A DNA stretch of 64,000 nucleotides. Source: Sacculina carcini. Its lineage: Eukaryota > Arthropoda > Thecostraca > Sacculinidae. Location of the stretch: NCBI GenBank assembly GCA_916048095.2, contig OU696575.1, positions 7,082,001-7,146,000 of the forward strand, in the 5' to 3' direction. Below, piece by piece: positions 1-9,316 of this stretch; positions within the stretch are counted from its first letter, which is position 1; each line of letters starts with the position of its first letter. Under the pieces are notes generated by a model, which was given only the letters and a program-made list of their open reading frames with translations, searched no databases and was not told where the DNA came from. A program made the position numbers and the translations under genes.

Positions 1-1
1 T

Positions 2-1311
2 CATAGCCCCTGGTTCAATAGTGAAATTCGTAATTCCAAGCTTTCTCTTAGACGACTTGAGCGCCATTGGTTGCGTCTGAAAAATGACGCATCATGGAAT
101 TCTTATTGTGTTGCACGGCGTCACCATCATATCTTGTGTGAGAACGCCAAAAAATCCTATTATAATTTTAAGATTTCCTCCTGTCTTGATAGTAAATCTC
201 TTTGGAATATTTTCAATAGACTCCTAGGCAATTCCAATACCCTTGTGTTTCCTGATAGTGATTCATCTCGCTTACCTTCCCTATTTTCTAATTTCTTTGA
301 GACAAAAATCTCTAATATCTGCTGTCGTTTCCCTCCTGCTATATTGTCTTATTCTCCCGCTACCTCCTCCATTTTTCACTCGTTCCACCCAATTTCCATT
401 TCTGACTGCAGATTACTATTGAGACGTGTTCACACTCGATCTTCCTCCCTGGATCCTATTGACCTTGCTCGAATTCCCCACTGTACTGAGTTACTTCTTC
501 CCTTCATCACTTATTTTATCAATACGGCTTTCTCTCTTGGCGAATTTCTTGCGTCAAAGAGTGCCAGTATTCTCCCAATTCTGAAAAAACATAACCTTGA
601 TCCAAATTGTTTGTCTAACTACCGTCCCATCTCTAGAATTCCTTGGCTATCCAAATCTCTTGAAATGGCTGCTTATGTCCAGATCTCGGACTACCTTGAG
701 CGCCATGATCTATTTCTCCCTGAACAGTCAGGCTTCCGTAGCTTTCACTCCACAGAAACCTCGCTTCTCTTCCTCTATGACTCTATTCTTAAGTCTACTC
801 TTGCTTGTAAGGATGTTCTTCTCATTCAACTGGACTTCTCTGCAGCTTTTGACACTGTTGATCATCTAATTCTACTCAATACTCTGTCTAACCTAGGTAT
901 TAGTGGTACTGCACTATCATTCTTCCGCTCTTATCTCTCTACTCGGTCTCAGTTTGTTTGTACCAGTGATTCTTGTAGTGAGTCTTTCCCACTCTCATAC
1001 GGTGTCCCACAGGGATCCGTCCTAGGCCCTCTCCTTTTCAATATTTACTTAACTTCCATTGGTGCAATCCTTCATCGTCATGATGTCACTTTCCAAATCT
1101 TTGCGGACGATATCCAAATTATTTTCTCGTCTAATACTATTTCCCAATCTTCTGTTTCTTCTCTCTTGGATGATATTGAAACTTGGTCTTTTTCCCACCA
1201 TCTTAAGCTCAATCCCGATAAGACTAAATATATCATTTTTCAATCTTCTAGAAGCTTAACTTCTCTATCTGTTCCTCTCTCTAACTCTGTTCGTAGCTTA
1301 GGTGTTTTACT
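2..1311 (+). pseudogene. LINE-A ORF2 fragment: linker and reverse transcriptase (CR1/L2/Jockey group)
   Basis: The reading frame is open from base 2, so the protein starts outside the window and the endonuclease domain is not visible. The first residues contain a PWFNSEIR motif and an R..ER.W pattern, typical of the linker between endonuclease and RT in CR1/L2-like LINEs. RT motifs follow in order: NYRPIS, LDFSAAFDTVDH, GVPQGSVLGPLLFN and the catalytic FADD at 1100-1111, then LNPDKT and SLGVLL. Coding similarity stops at about 1308-1311, where a piece of an unrelated LINE begins. The RT thumb resumes at about 2346 with roughly 50 residues missing compared with LINE-B. This is a dead copy. The exact clade within the Jockey superfamily is not settled. 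Confidence 0.88.
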
Positions 1312-2078
1312 TGTTTTACTGGCTCAGGTCCAAGTAGCGCCGTCTTTTAGTCTCCTCGGCCGCCCGAGCCGCTGCCCCGGGAGCGACTGCACCCTCCAAC
1401 AGGTGTGATCTGCTGAAAGTGTTGGTGCACGTTGCATCCCAAACCAGTGATTTGCCACGCCGGAAGGGAAAGATGGTGATCCCGTCCGGCCGGCGGCCGT
1501 CGCCTCGGTTCAGACCGCGAGGTTCCAGCACTGCCGCGACTCCTGCCGACGCCAAACTGCGATGAACGATGTCGTTCAGGGCAGTGTGACGCGGCAGTCG
1601 GCCGACGTTGTGGCAGCACGACAGACTGTGGTGGCCCCATCGGTCGGTCATTGAGCCGCAGCGGCACCTGTGCGGCTGCTGCATGGCGGCTCCCAGGCGC
1701 AGCGCCACGCCGACGCGAACGGCTTCGTCGGGCAGCAGCAGGCCGAGACTGGAGATCGGAAGGGCGGACAACCAAGCGCCGCTATGTGGTGCGGCCGCAG
1801 CCAGAAGGCGAGCTCGGTCGACCTGGTTAGCTCTCTGGAGCAGATTATTCCAGCGGAGCTCTGACGCACTCGTGTCAAGGTGACGCTGAGTGAGGGGCTG
1901 ATCCTGGCTGAAGGCCGGGCACATTTTACTCACGAACTCCTCTACGGGGGGCGCCGGGAGACCAGGTCTGTCACCGCGTTGGCGGTCAATTATATGACTG
2001 ACCAGGTCCCCAGCGGCCTCCATTGAGGCGATATGAGCAGGCAGCGCCACGTCAATCAGCCGCCTAGCCCCGATGCCA
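1312..2078 (-). pseudogene. Endonuclease-LINE fragment X: CCHC knuckle plus restriction-like endonuclease
   Basis: The minus-strand frame reads from GIGARRL..VALPAHIAS to RRRYLDLSQ and stops at 1316-1318. In order it shows a CCHC-type knuckle (C-x-C-x8-H-x4-C, about 1621-1671), an RH..LND motif, and a PD-(D/E)XK-like nuclease core with RPDG (about 1478-1495) and WDATC (about 1427-1445). This order is characteristic of LINEs with a C-terminal restriction-like endonuclease (R2/R4/NeSL/CRE type). Its first residues match the last coding stretch of the copy at 56346-58566, so both belong to one family. The fragment is truncated at both ends and sits antisense inside LINE-A. The family's C-terminal tail lies next to it in permuted order. 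Confidence 0.85.
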
Positions 2079-2137
2079 CTATCATACACTCATACAACAC
2101 ACGATATAAAACTGACAAACACGCACACACAAACACA
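2079..2137 (-). other. Probable 3' UTR of the endonuclease LINE
   Basis: About 59 bases lie between the stop codon of fragment Y and the start of fragment X. On the minus strand they are GT-rich and end in a TATCGTGTGTTG-like stretch. The position directly after a stop codon suggests a short 3' UTR of the element whose tail is fragment Y, joined directly to the 5'-truncated fragment X. No poly(A) tail is visible. Confidence 0.4.
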
Positions 2138-2302
2138 TCAGTTCAGCAGCCCGGTGATAGCTGCCGCGTTGCCGCGCACGACCGCCAGACTGACCCGCTG
2201 TCTGAGCCAGGCCGTCTCGCGCGGCTCTCCAGAACGCTCTGTTATTCGACGACCGATGATCTTGATGAGGTCGTCGAATGTGGACCCCAACACGCCATTT
2301 CA
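2138..2302 (-). pseudogene. Endonuclease-LINE fragment Y: C-terminal tail
   Basis: The minus strand encodes about 53 residues beginning NGVLGSTF, passing IGRRI, SGEPRE, LRQR and RGNAA, and ending at a TGA at 2138-2140. From memory this resembles the extreme C-terminus that follows the nuclease in metazoan LINEs of this kind. It should lie downstream of fragment X (1312-2078), but on the minus strand it lies upstream, so the order is permuted. It begins next to a TG tract (about 2307-2331). The family assignment rests on remembered motif patterns and on adjacency to X. Confidence 0.6.
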
Positions 2303-2306
2303 TGAA

Positions 2307-2338
<32 letters not shown>

Positions 2339-2345
2339 TTCAGTA
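2303..2345. repeat. TG microsatellite and AGTAAAATTC micro-duplications at a junction
   Basis: A (TG)n tract is followed by three imperfect copies of a CAGTAAAATT-like word reaching the point where LINE-A coding sequence resumes. Short filler repeats of this kind are common at repair junctions. Confidence 0.7.
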
Positions 2346-2867
2346 AAATTCAGTAAAATCTTCAGTAAAATTCAGTATTGCTGTTCTCTTCTACTATCTC
2401 TCAACCACCGCCAGCTTAGGAAACTTCAATCTATAATTAATAAGGCCTGTCGTATGATATTTAATCTTCCTTCAGGTTCTCATGTCTCTTCTTCTTTACA
2501 AAAACTTAGGTTACTTCCCATTAAGGCTCTTATTGAGTATCGTATTTGTTTAATTATTCATTCAGCTCTTCATCTTCGTAAGCCTGCGTATATATTTGAC
2601 CTTCTGTCTTATAAATCCTCATCTCTTTCTCTTAGGTCTTCTAACGATCCTTTTCTACTAGTTGAACCTTCCTTTCCTTCTAGGCATTCTCACTACAATC
2701 GTTGTTTCTCTATCTTAGGACCTCGTATCTACAATAGGCTTTCTCCCTCTATACGCTCAATCAAATCTATATCTCTTTTCAAAAAACATACAAAAAAATT
2801 ATTTATCACTAAGTCTTATTACTGTCTTAATAATATTGTATATATTAGTACTGAATATAAGGTCTGA
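2346..2867 (+). pseudogene. LINE-A ORF2 fragment: RT thumb and C-terminal region
   Basis: This resumes the LINE-A protein with QYCCSLL..LRKLQSIINKACRMIF, which aligns with DYCNSLHF..LKILQRVMNQSCRFVL of LINE-B (5785-6853). It runs through LLPIKALIEYRI and FSILGPRIYNRLS to a natural stop at 2865-2867. The region between SLGVLL (ending near 1308) and this point is missing about 50 residues, so the insertion at 1312-2345 came with loss of target sequence. It is followed by a GT-rich 3' UTR. Confidence 0.85.
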
Positions 2868-3431
2868 TTGTTTCCTGATTCTGTCTTCTATGTGTATGTG
2901 CTTCATGCGTGTGTTTTCCGTTCTTGTGTATGTATGTTTCTCCATTGTATGCTGTCTATATGTTGTTGTGTTGAGCTCTGTTATCTGTGTTTGTGTGTCT
3001 GTTGAGTTGTGTTCTCTGTCTATGTGTTTCAGTGTATGTCATTGTATGTCTGTTATGTTGTGTTTTCTGGTTTGTATTTGTGTGTCTATTGTGTTGTGAT
3101 TTGTCAATCTGAGTGTATGTCGTTGTATGCCTGCTGTGTTGTCTTAATGTGTTGTATTTTGTGTTGTATTCTGTGCTGTATGTCTGCTGTGCTATCTTAT
3201 TCAATATGTATGTGCGTGTGTATGTTTGCGTTTTTGAGTATGTAAACGTGAGTGTGTCTGTGTTTGTGCGTATATGTACTTGTCTGTTTTGTGTGTGTGT
3301 ATGTAGGTGAGTGTGTGTGTTCGTGATTGTGTATGTGTATGGCTCTTGTGCTTGAGTGTGTGTGTGTGTGAGCGCTTTTGAGACCCTCGGGTGAAAAGCG
3401 CGATATAAATGTCTTAATGTAATGTAATGTA

Positions 3432-3436
<5 letters not shown>
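2868..3436 (+). repeat. LINE-A 3' UTR with terminal hairpin and TAATG tail
   Basis: The 3' UTR is strongly biased to T and G on the plus strand. At its end GCGCTTTT (3372-3379) and AAAAGCGC (3394-3401) form a perfect 8-bp stem, followed by a GATATAAATGT stretch and about four TAATG repeats. A GCGCTTTT..AAAAGCGC..TATAAATG ending with a short microsatellite tail is the known 3' signature of CR1/L2-type LINEs, where it is recognised by the element's own RT. This fixes the 3' end of LINE-A. Confidence 0.8.
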
Positions 3437-3481
<45 letters not shown>

Positions 3482-3486
3482 GTGTG
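3436..3486. repeat. (TG)n microsatellite
   Basis: A nearly pure TG tract joins the LINE-A tail to the first LTR of the next element. The LTR itself contains a TG tract at the corresponding place, so the boundary is blurred. Confidence 0.95.
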
Positions 3487-3776
3487 ATTCGCGTTTGCGT
3501 TGTTTGGTGATGTGTTTGTATGTATGCGTTTCATGAAGTGTGCATGCCCCGCGGCGGCGAGCGATTGACCGGCTCGCCGCTGATTGGTTGTGGCGGTGTG
3601 CGTGAGGACTGTGCGTGTGTGTGTGTGTGTGTCCGTTTGTGCCCCCGTGTGTGACGGTGTGAGCTAGAGTCTTGTTCGTGGTGCGATCGGAGTGTGACGT
3701 CTTGTAGGCGCGCGTGGGGCGGTGATGCCCACGCGCGCCTGTCTGTAATATATTTTAGTTTCTGGATTCTTTTACA
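3487..3776 (+). repeat. Left LTR of TR-1 (5'-truncated)
   Basis: It matches the right LTR from its ATTCGCG-like segment to the TTACA end, but the first ~75 bp are replaced by the TG tract of the LINE-A side. It contains two GC-rich hairpins, GCGGCGAGC..GCTCGCCGC and GGCGCGCGTGGG (3707-3718) with CCCACGCGCGCC (3728-3739). Confidence 0.85.
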
Positions 3777-3846
3777 AGCTATTTCGGCCTTTTTATTTGG
3801 AAATATTGTTTATCTTCGACCCGGCTTCAGCAGCGGAGATAGTGCC

Positions 3847-4780
3847 CTTGTTGGTAGCCATGGCAACCGCCGTGAAAAACCAGCTGCACGGAGTGTTGCA
3901 CAAGGGCCACCACGATTGCGCAAGAGTTCACCAATTATTCGCATTTAGCAAGGCGTAAAATTGCGGAATTCGTTGACAAAATTGGCCTTTATAAAGGCGC
4001 CTATGAGGGGTAATCGCTAAAGGAGTGCGCCTTTAAAAAGGCGTGAAGAGATGCGAGGGGTATGTTACAATGCAGAAAAAGCAGATGGGTTTTTCCAGTG
4101 TATTAGCAAGTACAGCGTAGACTTGCAAAACAGCACGGCGAAATAACATTAAACACAAGGCGAGTATTGCAGAGGAGCAGCTGGAGATGTGCTTGCAGTG
4201 TTGCTGGAGAGAGTGGCGAGTGCGCAGGAACAATGAGTTCACTCAGCATTGTGCGCCCACTTATATAGCCCGATGATTCATGCCGTTGTCGGAGCGCGCC
4301 GGAAGTGTGTCCGACAACCACATAAACTCGAGCTGATAGTGGTCAAAACGGTTGTGCTTTTGCGCAAAGCACGCGACTAAATGCATAGAGGACCGGGATG
4401 CAACACGTACATCCACATACACAATACATTACAGTATATCTAAATAGGCAACACACATGAATAGCAAATACACATGCACGTTGATGCATATGAACAAGCG
4501 AACATGGACGTACACAATTCAAAAACTATACAAACGTCACTTATGCATACATAAAAAACATTTAAACACAAAACAAGATTATGTTTTAATTATGCGTGGT
4601 TCCCTAGGACATGGTTCAATACAATACACATGTTTCGCGCAGACAATAGTTTGGAATAACGTGCACAACATTTTTCATCAAATTTATACGACAGTGTAAC
4701 GAAAAACGTAGCATGTATGTATGTAATAAAAGTGTGCGCCTAAATACAAGAATATAACACATTAATATTTACAAGGAACG
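3847..4780. other. Unidentified ~0.93-kb insertion inside TR-1
   Basis: The homologous interior of TR-2 is continuous across this point, so this segment is an insertion. The flanks read ATAGTGCC on the left and ATGGTGCC on the right, compatible with a slightly diverged 7-8-bp target duplication. The insert contains a pair of inverted GGCCTTTATAAAGGCGCC-like words near 3985-4050. I see no coding domain, terminal inverted repeat or poly(A) tail. Confidence 0.6.
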
Positions 4781-5419
4781 AATGGTGCCTACACCCTCCA
4801 GTATTCGCAGCGGCCTGGAGGACGTGGTGGAGGTGCTCGGTGGCGTGTCAGGTTGGTTTGCAGGGGGACGGCAGTGCAGCATGATGCCGGCGGGAGGCAG
4901 CTGAGGAGCTGTGGCCGAGGGATGCTGGTCGTCTCGCCTGCACTGGTGTAAGGCACGTCGCCGGGCAACTACAGGATTGTCGGTGGAGGCGACGATCGCT
5001 TGTGGAGGATGCTGGTGCTGGACGGCAGGTGACAGAGAGGGGCTGCTGAAGCCGGAGGAAAACATGACGAACGACGGCGACGGCGTGGCCTGTGTGAGCG
5101 GCGACGTCTCGGCTGTTTGCGGCAGGGTGCTGAAGAGCACTAGAGTCGACGGGAGCATAGTGGGTGCTGGGGTCGAAGTGTTGTGCCCTGTCGCGGCAGC
5201 CGGTGATGAAGAGGTCGGCAGGCTGCGGCGGAGCACTGAAGAGCACGGGCGGTGGAGGGAGCGTGGAGGATGCTGGGACCTGCCGTGTTGCGCTTCGCCG
5301 CAGCCAAGGTGTGTGCGTCTGGTGGAGGCCGTCGTCGGGTTTGGTTGTTTTTGTTTGTTTGTTATGCGTTTTTTTATTGTATGCTCTATAGTTCATGTTT
5401 CTGTAAAAACAGGTGGAGG

Positions 5420-5784
5420 TGTGGTGTGATTGTGAGCGAGAGAGAGAGTGTGTGAGCGCGTTGGAGTGTCTGTGGTTTAGTGTGTGTGTGTGTGTGTGAT
5501 TCGCGTTTGCGTTTTTTGGTGATGTGTTTGTATGTATGCGTATCATGAAGTGTGCATGCCCCGCGGCGGCGAGCGATTGACCGGCTCGCCGCTGATTGGT
5601 TGTGGCGGTGTGCGTGAGGACTGTGCGTGTGTGTGTGTGTCCGTTTGTGCTCCCGTGTGTGACGGTGTGAGCTAGAGTCTTGTTCGTGGTGCGATCGGAG
5701 TGTGACGTCTTGTAGGCGCGCGTGGGGCGGTGATGCCCACGCGCGCCTGTCTGTAATATATTTTAGTTTCTGGATTCTTTTACA
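5420..5784 (+). repeat. Right LTR of TR-1 (365 bp)
   Basis: It starts TGTGGTGTGATT and ends TTTTACA, with TG..CA termini. It contains the 12-bp GC-rich stem at 5715-5726/5736-5747 close to its 3' end, shared with TR-2. It is longer than the TR-2 LTR because of an extra segment with a second hairpin. Confidence 0.88.
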
Positions 5785-6853
5785 TTTACACAATGAGAAG
5801 AACACATTGAAGGGTGATTGAAGAACACAATAACAGAGTACAATAAACATAATTAGACTAAAACATAGATAAACACAAATATACATGCATTCGCGCCCAC
5901 ACACATATCAGAGAGGCAAAAGGAGTCAAGGAATGAGTCACGGGATCAAAGGAAATTTCGACAAGATGTTTACGTAGAGAAGAGGTAAAAAATCGATACG
6001 TGAGCGAGGAGGTGATATGAGAAGGGAGCGAGTTATATAATCGAGGACCGTAGAACGAGAACGATTTAGAAGACCAGGCAGATTCATTGAGGGCGCGAGG
6101 ACAGCATAGAGGAGCAGAATGACGGGAAGTGGGATTAGAAGAGGGAGAGAGCAGATCAGAAAGATATAAAGGTTGATTAGGAGCATGTAAGAGTTTGAAT
6201 ATTATGCAGCAGATTTTGAAGTGAATGCGCGATTTAATAGGAAGCCAACGGAATTGAAACAGAAAAGGAGAAGTATGGCGACAGAAGATAGGATGCAAAA
6301 CAAAACGACAGGACTGATTCATTACGCGCTGAAGAATTTTTAAAGAATAATTAGGACAGCTGAAGTGGAGTGAGTTGCAGTAGTCGAGTCTGGAGAAGAT
6401 AAGAGAATGAATAAGCTTGATTGCAGAGGGCTGATCGAGACAGGGACGGATGGGATAAAGCGAGCGAAGAATCAAGCGACAAGTGCGAGCTGTAGAAAGG
6501 ATATTGGTTGAGAAGGAAAGGGAAGAGTCAAAAATAACACCGAGATTTTTAACAGTCACTGAAAAAGACAAGGGGAGGAAAGGAGGAGCAATACGAGGAG
6601 GATGAAGAGCGATAAATTCAGATTTAGAAGTGTTCAAGAGGAGGCGACGTGAGGAGGTCCAGGTGGAGATAGCAGAAAGTACGTCAGACAAGGTATTAGG
6701 ATGCGAGAGAGAGCAAGGGAGATATAATTGGATATCGTCTGCATAAATATGGAAAGGAATGGAGTAGCGCCTAAGGATGGGACAAAGAGAGGACATGTAG
6801 ACATTGAAAAGGAGAGGACCAAGAATAGAGCCTTGAGGAACACCGGACTTAAG
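5785..6853 (-). pseudogene. LINE-B: 5'-truncated LINE, RT palm/thumb and C-terminus
   Basis: The minus-strand frame starts inside the RT with GVPQGSILGPLLFN and contains YADDIQLYL (YADD at 6734-6745), LLNTSKSE, VKNLGVIFD and the thumb motif HSLIFSRLDYCNSL. It then runs through LPIKSRIHFKI and FSFYGPRLYNSLP to a stop at 5858-5860. It is related to LINE-A and to the scrap at 55400-55740. The 5' side is cut at 6853, directly against the satellite. The 3' UTR ends against the right LTR of TR-1 in a CATTGTGTAAA stretch. Confidence 0.88.
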
Positions 6854-7948
6854 AATTGACTGCTTTATCAATACTCTCTATAATCATGTTTCCTTTTCAT
6901 TTTTGATTATGAGATATATTGGTATTAAGTATGGTCTGAATTGACTGCTTTATCAAGAGTCTCTATAATCATGTTTCCTTTTCACCTTGATTATGAGATA
7001 TATTGGTATTAAGTATGGTCTGAATTGACTGCTTTATCCAGAGTCTCTATAATCATGTTTCCTTTTCATTTTTGATTATGAGATATATTGGTATTAAGTA
7101 TTGTCTGAATTGACTGCTATATCAGTACTCTCTATAATCATGTTTCCTTTTCATTTTTGATTATGAGATATATTGGTATTAAGTATGGTCTGAATTGACT
7201 GCTTTATCAAGACTCTCTATAATCATGTTTCCTTTTCACCTTGATTATGAGATATATTGGTATTAAGTATGGTCTGAATTGACTGCTTTATCAAGAGTCT
7301 CTATAATCATGTTTCCTTTTCATTTTTGATTATGAGATATATTGGTATTAAGTATGGTCTGAATTGACTGCTTTATCAAGAGTCTCTATAATCATGTTTC
7401 CTTTTCATTTTTGATTATGAGATATATTGGTATTAAGTATGGTCTGAATTGACTGCTTTATCAAGAGTCTCTATAATCATGTTTCCTTTTCATTTTTGAT
7501 TATGAGATATATTGGTATTAAGTATGGTCTGAATTGACTGCTTTACCAAGACTCTCTATAATCATGTTTCCTTTTCACCTTGATTATGAGATATATTGGT
7601 ATTAAGTATGGTCTGAATTGACTGCTTTATCAAGACTCTCTATAATCATGTTTCCTTTTCACCTTGATTATGAGATATATTGGTATTAAGTATGGTCTGA
7701 ATTGACTGCTTTATCAAGAGTCTCTATAATCATGTTTCCTTTTCACCTTGATTATGAGATATATTGGTATTAAGTATGGTCTGAATTGACTGCTTTATCA
7801 AGAGTCTCTATAATCATGTTTCCTTTTCACCTTGATTATGAGATATATTGGTATTAAGTATGGTCTGAATTGACTGCTTTACCAAGACTCTCTATAATCA
7901 TGTTTCCTTTTCATTTTTGATTATGAGATATATTGGTATTGAGTATGG
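6854..7948 (+). repeat. 84/85-bp satellite array, left part (about 13 units)
   Basis: The unit starts AATTGACTGCTTTATC and ends AAGTATGGTCTG. Units differ mainly by CATTTTTG (85 bp) versus CACCTTG (84 bp) and by GAGTCT versus GACTCT. Each unit contains a dyad, ATAATCA and TGATTAT separated by 16 bp. The array abuts LINE-B on the left and Gypsy-1 on the right and continues after Gypsy-1. The last unit (7888-7948) carries a private GAGTATGG variant. Confidence 0.97.
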
Positions 7949-8398
7949 TGTAGCGTGTACTTACTCTTAAACTTCTGATGTGTTTTGCATGTGTTTATTT
8001 GGTTAGGGAAGCGTTATTTTTGTCTACGCTTGACTCATTCTTTTTGGTTGTCAACACCATGTTTGTTTTTGTATAAGCGTATAAATCCCGCAAACATTAA
8101 TTAAATTGTTTTAAATTCGAATTTTGATTTCTTTTTGTATGTCATGGCGTATATCCGTATGTTTCGGTGTTGTACAATCGTGACGCAAATGAAGCAGATA
8201 GTCTCGTGTCACGCTTCTTCTGGTTTTATATATACTTTGGTTCATGCTGACCGTTGGGCTGTATTTGGATATTTTTGTCGTATCTTGGAGTTGAATTATA
8301 TATATATATATATATTTGAGTTTTCCAACGAGCTTGTTTCTTTTCCCGGTATTTCTTGGTTGTTCAAAGTATTTACCGTCTACCCAACAAACACAACA
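7949..8398 (+). repeat. 5' LTR of Gypsy-1 (450 bp)
   Basis: It begins TGTAGCG and ends CACAACA (TG..CA). It contains a TA tract near 8299-8314 and a GTATAAATCC box around 8078-8087, which could serve as a TATA-like promoter element. It matches the 3' LTR at a constant offset of 4,682 with no difference that I could find. Confidence 0.95.
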
Positions 8399-8401
8399 AA
8401 T

Positions 8402-8419
8402 TGGTGACCCCGACGTGAT
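8402..8419 (+). promoter_or_regulatory. Primer binding site for tRNA-Trp
   Basis: TGGTGACCCCGACGTGAT follows the 5' LTR after a 3-base spacer. It is the complement of the conserved 3' end of metazoan tRNA-Trp including CCA. Gypsy-2 uses the same site (23107-23124). Confidence 0.87.
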
Positions 8420-8425
8420 CTAATC

Positions 8426-9316
8426 ATGGGTAATGACGGTGATGATTCTGTGCAAATCTCAAATTCAGCACCAAATGCTTCATGTCCGGACGTTCGTCCA
8501 ACTGCGTCATTTAAGTTGCCGCCTTTCGCGCCTGAAGAGCCTGAGTTGTGGCTGGCTCAGGTGAATTGCGCTTTTGCAGTAGCCGGAATTACTTCGGATG
8601 TGACGAAATTCCAATTTTTAGTGGCTGGATTGCCAATTCCAGTTGCTAGCCAATTGAGAGACCTTATTATGGGTCCTCCCAACTTTGAGGCCTTATGTGT
8701 TGGTCTTCGCAGCAGACTGGCTCATTCCAGAGAGGAGCGGTTGAGTGCTTTACTCAGGAACCAGCACCTCGGTGATCAGCTGCCTTCCCAGCTACTTCGG
8801 AGGATGAAACATGAGCTGACTGCTGCTGGTGACACTCATACAGACACTGGGTTGCTTCGAACATTGTTTTTTCAGCGTCTTCCATCACATGTTCGGGCCG
8901 CCATTTCTTTGTTACCAGAGACAACCACATTGGAGGAGATAGCTCAGGCTGCTGATCGTTTTATGGAGGCCACTAAAGGAGATCTTCCACTCGCTTCTGC
9001 TCTTCCAGCTCCTGTTTGCGCTGTGACTCGGTCTCCACAAGCGGACCCAATGCAGGAGCTAACTGCTGCCGTTACGAAGCTGACAACTGCTGTAACGAAG
9101 ATGTCAGAACAACAAACTATGTATTTCAACTCTGGTTATCGTCGCGGAAGAAGTCGTGCTCGCTCCCAGTCTCGTTCTCCGGCCGTTCCTGATGACACGG
9201 AACGCTCAGCTAGCGGTCAAGAAAATCGCCTGTGCTGGTACCATCGCCGCTGGGGCAACAATGCCTCGAGATGTGTCCCTCCATGTGACTTCGAGCATTT
9301 AAACTCCCAGTGCTGA
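8426..9316 (+). CDS. gag: Gag polyprotein of Gypsy-1
   Basis: The ORF encodes 296 residues and starts 7 bases after the PBS. The N-terminal part has the proline-rich FKLPPFAPEEPELWLAQVN motif and the Q..LSQL-like helical region of Ty3/gypsy capsids. A basic RS-rich stretch (RRGRSRARSQSRS) follows. The C-terminus has CWYHRRWGNNASRCVPPC, a C..H........C...C (CHCC) finger in place of the usual CCHC knuckle, as in CsRn1-type elements. It should form the capsid and bind RNA. The ORF ends at TGA 9314-9316, 10 bases after a T TTA AAC slippery heptamer. Confidence 0.94.
   Translation: MGNDGDDSVQISNSAPNASCPDVRPTASFKLPPFAPEEPELWLAQVNCAFAVAGITSDVTKFQFLVAGLPIPVASQLRDLIMGPPNFEALCVGLRSRLAHSREERLSALLRNQHLGDQLPSQLLRRMKHELTAAGDTHTDTGLLRTLFFQRLPSHVRAAISLLPETTTLEEIAQAADRFMEATKGDLPLASALPAPVCAVTRSPQADPMQELTAAVTKLTTAVTKMSEQQTMYFNSGYRRGRSRARSQSRSPAVPDDTERSASGQENRLCWYHRRWGNNASRCVPPCDFEHLNSQC
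9298..9304 (+). promoter_or_regulatory. Putative -1 ribosomal frameshift site T TTA AAC (gag/pol)
   Basis: The heptamer lies in register X XXY YYZ with gag: TTA is 9299-9301 and AAC is 9302-9304. It is followed by TCC CAG TGC and the gag stop. A -1 slip enters the pol frame, which is open to 12618. The same heptamer in the same register occurs in Gypsy-2 at 22204-22210 (minus strand). I did not identify a clear downstream pseudoknot by eye. Confidence 0.8.

Larger units (their letters stand above)
3487..5784 (+). mobile_element. LTR-element TR-1: short non-coding LTR retroelement (TRIM/LARD-like) with a foreign insert
   Basis: Two direct repeats bound the element: a right LTR at 5420-5784 (365 bp, TGTGG..TTACA) and a left LTR at about 3487-3776 lacking its first ~75 bp. 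A purine-rich stretch (about 5405-5419) precedes the right LTR, as expected for a polypurine tract. The internal part is clearly homologous to TR-2 (24350-25335) and has no gag, pol or protease motifs. No TGG-initiated tRNA-complementary site follows the left LTR. A foreign segment (3847-4780) interrupts the interior. Long ORFs exist on both strands, but I recognise no domain in them. It probably depends on enzymes of another LTR element. Confidence 0.8.

Noticed and set aside
2956-3534. 192-residue minus-strand ORF rich in His and Thr
   Set aside because: It is the translation of the GT-rich LINE-A 3' UTR and TG microsatellite; low-complexity by-product.
4769-5546. Ser/Pro/Thr-rich minus-strand ORFs in TR-1 as a mucin-like gene
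   Set aside because: They lie inside the interior of an LTR element, and the plus strand is equally open. I kept only a low-interest note on frame conservation.
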